Below are positions 9,796 through 19,297 of a stretch of DNA of 43,569 nt, one piece after another. The stretch comes from a virus, in the IMG/VR virus record IMGVR_UViG_3300043673_000017, positions 1 to 43,569 of that record. One strand, written 5' to 3'. The first letter of the stretch is position 1. Every line of letters starts with the position of its first letter. A program made the translations under genes and the position numbers. Below the pieces are notes generated by a model. That model did no database searches and was not told where the DNA came from. It saw only the letters and a program-made list of their open reading frames with translations.

Positions 9796-11251
9796 CTGGG
9801 GTGTACCCCGCGTCCGTGATGGCCTGCTTGACCTGATCCTTGGTCATCTTCGCGTACTTCGGCTTTTTCATGGCATCGGCGATACTGACGACACCCTTGC
9901 TCTGCGCGGAACTCTGCGTGTCCCGGAGCGATTGCGTTTTCGGCCCCTGCGGCCCACCGGCAAGCGCGGGCAGTTCCGGCTTCAGCTTGTCGGCTTCCTC
10001 GCGCTGTGTCTTCGCTGCCGAGTCGATGTAATCGAGGTACATCTTGCGCAGCTCGTCTGGCAGTTCGCCGGTCGCAGCCTTCTTGATCCACTGCTCGGTA
10101 TTGAGTTCGAAGCTGCCAATTTTGCGAGCCATGTTGATTTCGGCCTGCGTCTTGCGTCCACCAGCGGCGAGCACGGATGTATAGTCGGTCAAGAGGGCTG
10201 TGTCGGTCGCGGAGTGGTTGCCCGGCTGCGCGTACATGGCTTTGTAGGTATCGGCGAGCGTTTTGGTGTTGTCGGCCTTAGTACTGGCGGTTTTGTATTC
10301 GCCCATGCCTTCGCGGAAACCGACCATCTGCGCCTGAAATTCTTCCGAGCGACCTTGCCGTGAAGCGACCGCCGCAAGTCCGTCGAGGAATCGCTTCTGG
10401 CGGTCTTCCTCTTTGGCGTCCGCATCGGCCTTTTTCTGATCCTGCCCGGCGCGTACCGTCTTCCAAATCTCCTTGATGCTTTGAGGGGTATCTGGTTTGT
10501 CAATATCGGACGCGAGGTATTGTTTTCCTGTCGTCGGATCGCTCACGCCGTAGAGCACCCCTCCGGTTTCAAGTGGCTTCGGCTCCTGTAACTTACTCGC
10601 GGCGGTGTCCTTCGTCGTGGCGTCTGTGTAGGCGCGCAGCGCATCCTCGCGGTTCTTTGTGGGATTGCGCTTGATGTAATCCTGAATGAAGACTTCTTGC
10701 TCGCCCTTGGGGAGGATTCCGACTCTTGAAGCAACCGCCTGATGCCCTTCCTCTGGCGTGAAACCAGCCTGCCCCAACTGCTTCTCCTGCTGGATATAGG
10801 GATTCACCGGTGCCGGGGAACCCTGCGCAATCGCCTTCGCTGATTCTGAATCCTGCGCGTTGCTGGTCGCCTGCTTCGCTGCCAAGTCTTTCTCGCGCGC
10901 ATCGTGATTGGTGATGTGCAGGCGATCCGTTGTGTGCGTCTTCAGCCAGTCGCCCGCGCCAAGTTTCGCGTCCGGGTGCAGAATCTCCCGCATGGCGTGA
11001 ATGTGGTTCTGAATCTCATCCACCGTCGAGTTGTAATCGGTCGCGTTTTCCTTCGGGTCAAGTGTCGAGAGTTTCTGACGCAAGCCCTGAATGGCGATGC
11101 CGTGCGGGACGATGCGCGATTGCATGTCCTTTTGCTTAGCCTGCCTCGACGCTTCGATTTGGCCTTGAAGTTCCGCAGCGCCTTGCGTGTTGCCGCCCGC
11201 CTGATCGACGCCGCTCACGAGTCCGCGAAGGATGTTGGTGAAGGTTCCCAT
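9785..11251 (-). CDS. Putative ejection (internal virion) protein, medium
   Basis: This 488-aa protein starts at ATG 11251, overlapping the upstream stop (TAATG), a sign of translational coupling. It is hydrophilic and helix-rich, with many Gln, Lys and Ala residues, no transmembrane segment and few cysteines. A region near residues 165-200 (PEEGHQAVASRVGILPKG) resembles nothing I can name. Its place between a small Gly-rich protein and the 663-aa protein fits the middle member of a podovirus ejection set. No enzymatic motif such as a transglycosylase EXXE was identified. Confidence 0.6.
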   Translation of the reverse strand: MGTFTNILRGLVSGVDQAGGNTQGAAELQGQIEASRQAKQKDMQSRIVPHGIAIQGLRQKLSTLDPKENATDYNSTVDEIQNHIHAMREILHPDAKLGAGDWLKTHTTDRLHITNHDAREKDLAAKQATSNAQDSESAKAIAQGSPAPVNPYIQQEKQLGQAGFTPEEGHQAVASRVGILPKGEQEVFIQDYIKRNPTKNREDALRAYTDATTKDTAASKLQEPKPLETGGVLYGVSDPTTGKQYLASDIDKPDTPQSIKEIWKTVRAGQDQKKADADAKEEDRQKRFLDGLAAVASRQGRSEEFQAQMVGFREGMGEYKTASTKADNTKTLADTYKAMYAQPGNHSATDTALLTDYTSVLAAGGRKTQAEINMARKIGSFELNTEQWIKKAATGELPDELRKMYLDYIDSAAKTQREEADKLKPELPALAGGPQGPKTQSLRDTQSSAQSKGVVSIADAMKKPKYAKMTKDQVKQAITDAGYTPVEP

Positions 11252-11790
11252 TAGGCTACCGCCCCGGTGAGGTTGCTAGCGATGTCGGCAGCGCCGCCCG
11301 GTGCGCCCGGAAGGCCACCAATGACGCCGGTCGCCGTCGAGGCGATGCTCTTGATGAGGTCATCCCACTTCGCCGCGGTCTGATCCCGCATAGTCTTCGC
11401 ATCGCCGAATGCCGCTTGAGAGCCCTCCATGCCTGCGGAGAGCAGCCCTGCACCCTGCGAACCTAACGACGTAGCAGCGCCGCCTGTGAGGCTCGCAATC
11501 ATGCTCGTGATGTCGGAGTGAACCTTATCGTTGGTCGCTGACGCAGATGCAGCCGTTCCGCCTGAACGCGTTCCCATTTCGGCAGTCGTTTTGTTTGTCT
11601 GCTGGGCGGAGGTCTTCGCCGCTGAGATTTGCGGAGCGAGGAGCTGGGTGATCTTCGAAGCGTCGCCGCTCAAAATTCCGCGCATGAACGTCGAAGAGGC
11701 GGTCGAGTCCTTTTCGCCGAGGTCGGTTGCGAACCCGCTGGAAGACTCAAGGGAGCCGTAGTCTTTCTTCTCGTTGCTGTCAGCGCCCAT
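11251..11790 (-). CDS. Putative ejection (internal virion) protein, small Gly/Ala-rich
   Basis: This 179-aa protein has a polar N-terminal half and a C-terminal half rich in Gly, Ala and Ser (LTGGAATSLGSQGAGLLSAG; ATGVIGGLPGAPGGAADI) that could insert in or line a membrane. Small Gly/Ala-rich proteins of this kind start the ejection set in podoviruses. The next gene starts within its stop codon (TAATG). The ATG at 11790 is preceded by a weak GGAATTGGG. Function is inferred from position and composition. Confidence 0.6.
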   Translation of the reverse strand: MGADSNEKKDYGSLESSSGFATDLGEKDSTASSTFMRGILSGDASKITQLLAPQISAAKTSAQQTNKTTAEMGTRSGGTAASASATNDKVHSDITSMIASLTGGAATSLGSQGAGLLSAGMEGSQAAFGDAKTMRDQTAAKWDDLIKSIASTATGVIGGLPGAPGGAADIASNLTGAVA

Positions 11791-11823
11791 CCCAATTCCA
11801 AAGATATGGCTACCCTCGCTCTC

Positions 11824-12567
11824 TTAAACGCTGTAGTACGGCACCTTGCAGTTTACCCCGTTAATGTTGATTTGTAAGTACCCAAGTGGGGTGGCCGGTA
11901 GCGCCGTCGCCGCTCCCGCTGTCGCGCTGGTTGCCGTCGTCGCCGCCGTCAGAACCGTTGCATCCGGTTGCGTGACCACCCCGGTAAATGTAGGACTTGC
12001 CTTGGGAGCCAGTAGCGCGATAGCGGTCTGGATGGCGGCTATCTCCCCCTCTATAGCTGAGAGGTTCAATGCCCAGAAGTTCGTCCCGTCGAAAAAGACG
12101 ATGGCAAAGTCACCTTGCACAATCGTGACCGCCGCACCGCCGTTAATCGTTCCGCTTGCTGGCGTCAAGGTCACGGTTCCCGCCCCGAGATTCACCGGAA
12201 AGCAGTACCAGGGGATTGTCAGGCCGATGCTCAGAGTCACCGCTACCGGGGCCGCATCGCTGAAGATCAGGATTGAGCCGTTGTCGCTCTGAAGAGTCGA
12301 ATACGCCGTCAGGCCCGTCTGGTTACTGACCGCGCCGCCGGACACGGTTTCATTGATGACTGTAGTATTTTCGGTGACATTCTGGGTTCCGGCCGCGGCT
12401 GTTGTGGTCGTGGTTCCTGTGAATTTATTGACCTTCCCCGTCAGCACGGCGATGGCTTGATTAAGGTCCAGAATCCCCTGAAAGGCGCTGCGGTGCGCAA
12501 TCTGAGCGCCTGCGGATTCGCCACGAATCTCGTTCTCAAAAGGATATTGAACTGCGGTGTTTGTCAT
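11824..12567 (-). CDS. Tail/fibre-associated structural protein
   Basis: This 247-aa Thr/Ala/Gly-rich, beta-type protein has an ATGA overlap with the upstream nozzle-like gene. It carries KASPTFTGVVTQPDA, the PxFTG(V) motif common in phage tail fibres and baseplate-type proteins, near residue 190. The C-terminus GYLQININGVNCKVPYYSV resembles the last strands of many phage particle proteins. The N-terminus (FENEIRGESAGAQIAHR) is polar and may dock to the tail. Likely a virion surface or fibre component; the exact role is not clear. Confidence 0.6.
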   Translation of the reverse strand: MTNTAVQYPFENEIRGESAGAQIAHRSAFQGILDLNQAIAVLTGKVNKFTGTTTTTAAAGTQNVTENTTVINETVSGGAVSNQTGLTAYSTLQSDNGSILIFSDAAPVAVTLSIGLTIPWYCFPVNLGAGTVTLTPASGTINGGAAVTIVQGDFAIVFFDGTNFWALNLSAIEGEIAAIQTAIALLAPKASPTFTGVVTQPDATVLTAATTATSATAGAATALPATPLGYLQININGVNCKVPYYSV

Positions 12568-15500
12568 CCCGCACCACCAGTGGACGCGAAGGGCTGCGTT
12601 TCCTTGTACGGCGATTCACTGCCCCATTCCTTGACATAGCAAATCATCCCGTCAAGGTAAATCTGCATCGTGGGGTCTGTGCTCTGAAATTGCAACCAGA
12701 ACCATTTCCCTTTATTAGGCCCTGGACGCATCCAGAACTTCGTTGCCGCCCCGCCCGTCGATGGCAAGGTAATCGCCGCCGGTCCGTAGCTCCCATTGTC
12801 CGCATCGGCCGCAATGATGGTCAGCGTCACCGGCGCATTCGATTTGTACTCCACGGTCAATTCGCCAATGTGCTGATAACCTCTGCCGCCGAATGCCGGA
12901 GTCAGAACGGTCGCTATCGCGAATTCAGTTCCGCTGCTCGCAAACTTGCGCACAGTCCCATCCGCGCACCCTACAAGCGTGCCCTGCGTGGCGATGTCCT
13001 CATTGGTAGCCCGCGAGGTCACAGGATGTCCGTACAAGTCCCAGACCCATCCCATCGCCTGAATGTCGAAGACCAACGTGCGAGGTACGTTGTCGGTCCA
13101 CACATAATCCCAGTACATGTAGCCGTTGATAATTCTCGCCTGTTGCTTGTCTGGCTGCGAGTCGTCGGGCGGGTAGATGGTGATTCCATTGCGCACAATA
13201 GGGACCGGCGTAGAACCCTCGTGCGTGAACAGCGGGTAAAGTGTCGCATCAGTGATCGATTGCGACTGAAGACCGCCCGGCGAAACGTGCCAGCCATCAT
13301 CCACGCGGAAGAAGATGTTTCCTCCGCCCTCGACGCACAGGCAGCGAGGAATAAATAGCCCACGGTCAATCGATGTCGCTTGAAGGGTCCATTGTGATCC
13401 TTGCGTTCCCGTCGCCGTCGAGAGCGCGTTGTAGAAGTTCGGCATGATGACCCATGCCCGCTTGATGGAGAACAAGACGCCGCGCCCGCCAGACATTGCG
13501 CCATTGACTAGCGGCTCGCCGGGATCGGTTACGTCCTGCTGATTGGTGTCCGGAGCAGAATCGAGGTTTGAACCCTTGCACCAGTAGAGCGTGCCAGGCC
13601 GCAGTGGGTCACCAACGGCAAACGTAAAGTTGATGTTGTCTGTAGGACCAAAGAGGTAAGGCAGCGGTTGCGCGGCCAATATAGGTTCAGGAATCTCATA
13701 CGCCAAATTTGTTCCATCAGGCACCCCAGGAATCGTGACGCTTGTGGTCGAAGTCGGACGTGCAATGAATTCATAAGCCAGCGAGGTTGGGGAGCCAATC
13801 AGGATCGTGGTTCCGGCCAGCCAGCGCAGATTGAACCCCGTAGCGCTTCCGCCGATCGCTCCGCCAGAGATCCACGTAATGACTCCGCCTGAAACATTGA
13901 CGACGCCTTTTTGCGGAAGATCGATCGATGGAAACGGCTCGAAGTTGTCCTCCTCAAGCAACTGCGTGCCAAGTTCCAAGTCAGTCAGTGAATCGGTAAT
14001 TGGCGTGTTGGTGCCGGGGACCGTGCCGAGATCGTCATTGGGACCTGTCCCCACATAAGTAAAGTCTGCTGTTGCCGAGTCGATGCGGTAGTAGTCCACC
14101 ACGTCCACTTGCGGGTCGTTTGACCAGAGAGACGTGATGGTATTGGCCGTAACCGGGATCGTCTCAGCCGTTGACTCCGGAGAAGGATTCGAGAGCGCTC
14201 CGGTCGCTGAAGACCTGTAGACGTAGCGATACTGCACTTCCTGCCGGACATTGATAGGCAGCGGAGGAATGATCGTCGCGCCCGCGCCGGGAGTCGGCGA
14301 AGCGTCGAGAAGAAGAATACGCCCCGAGTGAAACCAGTAGTCATAGTCAATCTCAATCGGCTTGATGCCCGCCGTTGCGAAGTGAACGACCACGGTGGAG
14401 GTAACGAAGTCTCCGCCGGAACCGCTGGTATTTCTGCCGCGCGGTAGCAGCGGAAGGCCAGAAACAACGGAGATCGTTTGACCCGCATTGGCGAGGCCGG
14501 TTGAAACCGAGCCGCCTTGATTGATGGCTGTTGCTGAAACGAGCGAAGCATCCGCGCCGATGCCCCAAATGCAATCATCGTGCGAGGTGAGGACGAATGT
14601 GTAGTTACCCGGCGCCGGGATGTAGATCGAACCCGTCAGGCAGAAGTTGAAGTTGGCATACGCAATGTTTCCGTCGAGCCCCTTGAGCGCTGGCTGGTAA
14701 ACCGCGTTTCCGCCGATCGCCACTGACTCCGGACTCAGGTTCGTCCAGATCATCGGGACTGTGGGGGATCCGATGCCAGGCAGCGCCGGAATTCCGGCCG
14801 TAAAGGTCGCGTCGAAGATGAACGAATTTCCGGAGGTCGATCCGGCAGCTTGCGATGAAGTGCGCGCCGGGCCGGAGCCGCCGGGGTCGCTTGGATTCTT
14901 CCAGATGTACTCGGAGACAGGGCCGCTGAAGGGAGAATCAGGAAAGTAAACGACCGTCAGGTTGCCGAGAATCGAAGTCTTCGTCGGGAGGGCATCTGTA
15001 GTCACGGTGACCGTGAGTGAGAAGTTTCCGGAGTTCGCGGAGAACGTGTTTCCTGTCGAGTTGATGCCGATTTGAAACGATACCGCTCCAAATGGCACCT
15101 GAATGGCGTTTGATACGCCGATGACCGCGCCAACGTCCACGACCGCGGGAACGAAGAGAGGAGCTACGCCAGCCGGGATGACGTTACCAGACCCATCCGT
15201 GAACGCGCCGATGACGACCGTGGCCGTTGCAGGAGGAGTCAAGCCCGAGCCTGCCACCATGACGAAGTGGCCGGGGTTCGTTGAGGCACCGGTCCCAGGT
15301 CCGAGTGACGTTGGAGTCTTAGTCCCGCCATTGATGGTCGCCGAGCCTGTCAGCGCCGTGATGGTGATGAACGAGGCGTTGAGGACATTGATTGCAAACG
15401 GTGCTGTTCCGTCTGGGGTCGGGTCTGGAAAGCCGTTCGATTCGCCGAAATTGTAGGAGGGATTTTGACCTAGATAATTGGTCCACGGAATCGCTGTCGC

Positions 15501-16055
15501 GAGCAAATCGCCGGTTGTGACTTTGTTGGTGTTTTCGGTCGATACTACCGGCGCAAGTTGAGGCTCTTTGATGCCCATTTTCCAAATAACGCCGTCGCTG
15601 CGTATTTTGCTCATACCATTGGTTACGAACGTGGTAGGCGAGCCATCGTAAAGACGCTGTGTCGTCAGCGTCACTGCTCCCTGAGCAGCGGAATCCGCCA
15701 CGTACATAAAGACCTGCACGGAAGCATTGGGGCGGAACGGAACCATTGAGACTTGATGGCCACTTAGGCCCGTCGCCACATCCAAGACGCCGAGAGTCGA
15801 ATTCCAGACCGTCAGTTTCGTGCCGTTGGCAATAATGAGCGAGTACCCGCTGGGGGGTCCGTTGGGCGTCGAGTCATTGAGCCGCGCGATGGTCTGGATT
15901 GCATTTGAGACGGTCAGGATTGCATCGGTGAGCAGGTTACGGAGTTGGAATCCGCCCGTCAGATATGCGCGGACATTGACGCACACCGCCGCGAATCCCG
16001 CAGCAATTCTGTTCACGGGTGCGGTAACGTCAAGCCCTCTGAATTTCAGAGCCAT
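12564..16055 (-). CDS. Tail nozzle-like protein with an inserted PA14-type domain
   Basis: This 1,163-aa protein starts immediately after the stop of the 72-aa gene upstream. The C-terminal half (DPGEPLVNGAMSGGRGVLF, near residue 850, followed by repeated beta strands such as RVDDGWHVSPGG and WDLYGHPVTSRA) resembles podovirus tail stabilisation/nozzle proteins of the T7 gp12/P22 gp10 type, beta-propeller proteins closing the tail tip. Between about residues 440 and 580 lies a PA14-like segment: IPAPGNYTFVLTSHDDCIWG and later IEIDYDYWFHSGRILLL, the usual glycan-binding PA14 signature. The remaining N-terminal part is Gly/Thr-rich. Assignment as nozzle is by resemblance and position; PA14 is clearer. 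Confidence 0.7.
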   Translation of the reverse strand: MALKFRGLDVTAPVNRIAAGFAAVCVNVRAYLTGGFQLRNLLTDAILTVSNAIQTIARLNDSTPNGPPSGYSLIIANGTKLTVWNSTLGVLDVATGLSGHQVSMVPFRPNASVQVFMYVADSAAQGAVTLTTQRLYDGSPTTFVTNGMSKIRSDGVIWKMGIKEPQLAPVVSTENTNKVTTGDLLATAIPWTNYLGQNPSYNFGESNGFPDPTPDGTAPFAINVLNASFITITALTGSATINGGTKTPTSLGPGTGASTNPGHFVMVAGSGLTPPATATVVIGAFTDGSGNVIPAGVAPLFVPAVVDVGAVIGVSNAIQVPFGAVSFQIGINSTGNTFSANSGNFSLTVTVTTDALPTKTSILGNLTVVYFPDSPFSGPVSEYIWKNPSDPGGSGPARTSSQAAGSTSGNSFIFDATFTAGIPALPGIGSPTVPMIWTNLSPESVAIGGNAVYQPALKGLDGNIAYANFNFCLTGSIYIPAPGNYTFVLTSHDDCIWGIGADASLVSATAINQGGSVSTGLANAGQTISVVSGLPLLPRGRNTSGSGGDFVTSTVVVHFATAGIKPIEIDYDYWFHSGRILLLDASPTPGAGATIIPPLPINVRQEVQYRYVYRSSATGALSNPSPESTAETIPVTANTITSLWSNDPQVDVVDYYRIDSATADFTYVGTGPNDDLGTVPGTNTPITDSLTDLELGTQLLEEDNFEPFPSIDLPQKGVVNVSGGVITWISGGAIGGSATGFNLRWLAGTTILIGSPTSLAYEFIARPTSTTSVTIPGVPDGTNLAYEIPEPILAAQPLPYLFGPTDNINFTFAVGDPLRPGTLYWCKGSNLDSAPDTNQQDVTDPGEPLVNGAMSGGRGVLFSIKRAWVIMPNFYNALSTATGTQGSQWTLQATSIDRGLFIPRCLCVEGGGNIFFRVDDGWHVSPGGLQSQSITDATLYPLFTHEGSTPVPIVRNGITIYPPDDSQPDKQQARIINGYMYWDYVWTDNVPRTLVFDIQAMGWVWDLYGHPVTSRATNEDIATQGTLVGCADGTVRKFASSGTEFAIATVLTPAFGGRGYQHIGELTVEYKSNAPVTLTIIAADADNGSYGPAAITLPSTGGAATKFWMRPGPNKGKWFWLQFQSTDPTMQIYLDGMICYVKEWGSESPYKETQPFASTGGAG

Positions 16056-16274
16056 TTACTTTCCGCTTGCCCTCTTGCGGGTGGTTTTCTTCTCTGCATC
16101 GGCGTGAGACTTGTTCGCCTCCGCCACTTTCTGCGCATGCCAGCCGTAGTCGGTTGTGTCTTTTGCTTTGGCTGCCGGTTTGGTAGGGTCGCCGAGTTTC
16201 GAGACTAATCCGTAAGCCCTTTTCGCCACGTCGATGATGGGTTGTGCCGCGCCGTAATCCTTGTCGTCTGCCAT
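16056..16274 (-). CDS. Small basic virion-module protein
   Basis: This 72-aa protein has an ATG overlapping the upstream TAA (TAATG). It is lysine-rich, particularly at the C-terminus (KKTTRKRASGK), with an amphipathic middle (IIDVAKRAYGLVSKLG). It sits between a 493-aa structural protein and the nozzle-like protein. No family recognised. One of several small basic proteins in this late operon. Confidence 0.65.
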   Translation of the reverse strand: MADDKDYGAAQPIIDVAKRAYGLVSKLGDPTKPAAKAKDTTDYGWHAQKVAEANKSHADAEKKTTRKRASGK

Positions 16275-17755
16275 TACCTAGCCTCCACTGTTTCTTGACG
16301 TTTGCCTTCAGAATTGAGAATTTCGGTGAATATTCCGTAGTGCATCCAGCGCTTGTTGCGCTCTCCAGCTGCGCGGAAGAAGTCTTTAAGCAGCGGAAGC
16401 GTTGCAGCAAATTCCTCGCCGCCCTGCTTGAAGCTCGCTAGATGTTGCGAATAATTGAGCACCGCTTCGAAATCGTCGCGCGCCACCTGCACCAGCGTTC
16501 CGCCCGTATCAAGCAACGGCGCATTACCCACCAAAGTAAGCGATACCGATTGCCCCAGCCCCGGGGTCGGCGCTAGCAGATCGATGCCAGCTTGAACCAC
16601 AGCGGGAAGGTTCTGATTCGACGCCTGCCACTCCGGAGCGTACTGATCTATTTCGGCGAGTGCATCAGGATCGACCGCGACTCCGTTAATCGCCGCCTGC
16701 GCCAGCCAGTTCGACTGCTTCATAATCTCGAGGCCTTGCGTGTACCGCTCAAGACAGTAGGCCGCTCGTTGCCGGTCGGTAGCTTCAGATTCAATGCCGA
16801 GCACATCGGCGAGCGCCCCGTACATCGGCAGCCAGCTCCAGTGATCGGGTATGCCCAGCAGGGTTGCCGCAGGAGGAGCGAAGGTTGCGGCCGCATTGAG
16901 TGCCAGGATGTCGAATGCGCCTGCCGTGTCGGGAGCGAGGTCGGTATCGAAGGCAAGCGGGGGTTCGCTGGCTACACTCCATGACTGCGGCATCCCGAAG
17001 TCTTGAAGGTAGCCAGGCTCAAAGAACTGGAATGCCTGCGTGTCTTCCCGAGTCAGCGTCACGGGCTGCGCAAACTGGAGCGCTGCTGAAATAAGCGCGG
17101 AGGTGGTCGGCAGGGAGATTTGAACCGAGTTGCCAGAAATTCCGGTCACAAAGGTGCCCGGCTGGATTCCGGTCCCCGTCAGCACTTGCCCGTTCGCGAT
17201 ACCCAGCGCAGACGCTACAGCCACCATGAGCGCGCCCGAGGACGCCGAGCCCGTGGTAACCGCCATGACAGCCAGGAAACGCGTCCTGCGCTGCTCCAGC
17301 ACGCTATCTGGGAGCACGTTGCGCCGCGTGCCCGGTGTCGCGTTCAAAAGCGGCAGTTGCGCGAGGTTACACGCCGTCGCCTGAATTACTTCCTGGGTTC
17401 GTTTCTGAAGGCAGAATTGAAGGTTGGCGAGGTTGAATTGGTTGGTGCCGGTCCACGTGACTCCGCCGGTCAATTGCGGCTCGAGCAGCATGTAGAGCAT
17501 CTGCGCATAGAGCGTCTGATCGGTTTGAGTACGAAGGCGCGGGGAGCCAGCCAGAGTCCCTGTGTTGATCCATGCTCCGTTTGAATTCGAGGTGACGAAA
17601 TCGGTCTTCCAGCACTCAGTCAGCGAGGACCAAATGCGCAAAGCTTCCGAGAGATAGACCCAGCACTCCGCCGCGCTCCAGAAGGTCGTGGAGTTGAGCC
17701 GCCCCTGGAGGGCAGATACAGCGGCGGTTTTCGTGAGCCACGAGTATGTGGGCAT
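16274..17755 (-). CDS. Hypothetical head-tail/tail structural protein
   Basis: This 493-aa protein starts at ATG 17755 (MPTYSWLTKTAAVSALQGRL) with AGGA upstream. The N-terminus (FWSAAECWVYLSEALRIWSS) looks like the helical adaptor-type start seen in podovirus neck proteins. A Gly/Thr-rich segment near residues 170-210 (TGTGIQPGTFVTGISG) is a small beta-type insert also seen in other proteins of this operon. The C-terminal third is helical. Position between the 415-aa protein and the nozzle suggests a connector or tail component. No catalytic motif seen. Confidence 0.6.
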   Translation of the reverse strand: MPTYSWLTKTAAVSALQGRLNSTTFWSAAECWVYLSEALRIWSSLTECWKTDFVTSNSNGAWINTGTLAGSPRLRTQTDQTLYAQMLYMLLEPQLTGGVTWTGTNQFNLANLQFCLQKRTQEVIQATACNLAQLPLLNATPGTRRNVLPDSVLEQRRTRFLAVMAVTTGSASSGALMVAVASALGIANGQVLTGTGIQPGTFVTGISGNSVQISLPTTSALISAALQFAQPVTLTREDTQAFQFFEPGYLQDFGMPQSWSVASEPPLAFDTDLAPDTAGAFDILALNAAATFAPPAATLLGIPDHWSWLPMYGALADVLGIESEATDRQRAAYCLERYTQGLEIMKQSNWLAQAAINGVAVDPDALAEIDQYAPEWQASNQNLPAVVQAGIDLLAPTPGLGQSVSLTLVGNAPLLDTGGTLVQVARDDFEAVLNYSQHLASFKQGGEEFAATLPLLKDFFRAAGERNKRWMHYGIFTEILNSEGKRQETVEAR

Positions 17756-17761
17756 TCATTC

Positions 17762-18040
17762 CTACTGGATCACCAGCACAACCACTACGTCAGCGGCGGT
17801 TCCGAACAAGAACCAGCCATTCAAATCTTCGGTGTAGCCCTGAGGAGTGCTGAAATCCTTCGAGAGCCCCGCCGCCACCTTTACGCCATTGGTCGCAGAA
17901 ACCAGCGAGTCGCCAACGAAAACATCGTGCGCGCCCGCCTGAATCGTGACCCACTGGAACCCGGCGGGATGTTGTACAACCGGGTCCTTCTTGATGATCG
18001 GGGTTGCAGTCGCGGCCATTGTTACGCCAATTACGTACAT
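17762..18040 (-). CDS. Small capsid-decoration-like protein
   Basis: This 92-aa protein starts at ATG 18040 with a strong AGGAGG 5 bp upstream. It is beta-rich (FQWVTIQAGAHDVFVGDSLV; GWFLFGTAADVVVVLVIQ), has no charged coil and ends in a hydrophobic strand. Small beta proteins of this size in capsid regions are often decoration or stopper proteins. It lies in the connector-tail part of the operon. Assignment is by size, composition and neighbours only. Confidence 0.55.
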   Translation of the reverse strand: MYVIGVTMAATATPIIKKDPVVQHPAGFQWVTIQAGAHDVFVGDSLVSATNGVKVAAGLSKDFSTPQGYTEDLNGWFLFGTAADVVVVLVIQ

Positions 18041-18049
18041 GAAATCCTC

Positions 18050-19297
18050 CTAGTTGTCGGACCCGCCATAGCCGCCTAAATTCTGGCCGCCGTTCATTGT
18101 TGCGTAGGGTGCCCCACTTTGCCATCTGCCAGGGAGCTTATTATTGGTTCGCGATTCCCCGTCAAGGTTCAGATCGATCGACAGCGCGTGGCCGAAGGTG
18201 TAGGCATATTTCTTCTCTTCCATCGACGCCAGCAGCATCATGCCCTTGCCGGACCCCGGCGTTTTCGCTTCCATCTTTGCCGCGGCGTCCATCAAGAGCA
18301 GTTCCCGCGTCTTGTGCTCCAGCATGTCCTCAGAAATAGGGTGCGGCGGAGACATGGAGAAGTCACTTGGCTGTTGCGGCAGAGGCCCGCGGCGGCGGTA
18401 GCTGAAGGAATACGGGGTGTAGTTGCCCTGGTGCGGCCAGAGTTCAAACAACTGCCAACCGGGAGTGGATGTGCCGGGGCGCTGATCGACGCCGGCGGGA
18501 ACCACGTACTCGGGAATCGAGAAGTCCTGCCGTTGCGGGTCGATTGCCGCCAAATCTGCCTGCGTCATGCCCCAGAAATTCATCGGCTGATCATTGGTCG
18601 TATCCCTGATTTCAACGAACTTGCGAAAGTCAACGACCGGCGACACGAAGTAGGCCTGATAAATCATGTACGGCTGGCCCGGCCCGGAGGCCGGTTCCAT
18701 CCACGGACGGTCGAGCGTGATAGTCGCATTCAGGTTGGCAACGAAGGTCGCCGGAGTCCCACCCGCGGCGAGGGTGAATGTCAGTCCGTCGCCGAGTGTG
18801 TAGCCTCCGCCGGGGTTAGTAACGATCGGCGGAATGGTAACCGTTCCGTTGGCGTTTACCGTGATCGAGGCTTGCGCGCCTGCACCTGTACCCCCAACGC
18901 CATTAACGAGGTAGATTCCCGGTGCCTGCCCTGAGCCGGCAGTGAAGATGCTCAAATAGGCAACCGTGTCCGAGTTTCCCACTGCCACAATCGAGTAAAC
19001 CGAGTAAGCGGGATTGCGATATTGCAGCGTCGTCAGTAGCGGAGGCGCGACGTAGTTGTTGACGAACTGCGTAAACGTCGCGTCCCCAATGACGAGATTT
19101 GAGTACGGCGTGGTGGTCGTGGATCCATTCTGGAACACGATGCCAGGGGCAAGCCAGCCTGCGTAGCCCTTCTGAAACGACCAGTCCGTCTGATCGTAGA
19201 TTGCCCCGAGAGCGCGTTTCACTTCCGTCTGCGCACGGGTGAGCGGCGTCTCAGGAACCAGTCCCGTCAGGGCCTTCGCAATGTTGTAGAGGCTCAC
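18050..19297 (-). CDS. Putative adaptor/head-tail connector protein
   Basis: This 415-aa protein starts at GTG 19297, within a GTGA overlap with the stop of the 41-aa gene upstream, so translation is probably coupled. The N-terminus (MSLYNIAKALTGLVPETPLT, then RALGAIYDQTDWSFQKGY) is a helical adaptor-like start typical of podovirus gp11/gp4-type connectors. Around residues 110-190 a Gly/Thr-rich insert (VTNPGGGYTLGDGLTFTL) is present, a cassette common in phage particle proteins. The C-terminal part is helical (EDMLEHKTRELLLMDAAAKM). Function inferred. Confidence 0.6.
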   Translation of the reverse strand: MSLYNIAKALTGLVPETPLTRAQTEVKRALGAIYDQTDWSFQKGYAGWLAPGIVFQNGSTTTTPYSNLVIGDATFTQFVNNYVAPPLLTTLQYRNPAYSVYSIVAVGNSDTVAYLSIFTAGSGQAPGIYLVNGVGGTGAGAQASITVNANGTVTIPPIVTNPGGGYTLGDGLTFTLAAGGTPATFVANLNATITLDRPWMEPASGPGQPYMIYQAYFVSPVVDFRKFVEIRDTTNDQPMNFWGMTQADLAAIDPQRQDFSIPEYVVPAGVDQRPGTSTPGWQLFELWPHQGNYTPYSFSYRRRGPLPQQPSDFSMSPPHPISEDMLEHKTRELLLMDAAAKMEAKTPGSGKGMMLLASMEEKKYAYTFGHALSIDLNLDGESRTNNKLPGRWQSGAPYATMNGGQNLGGYGGSDN

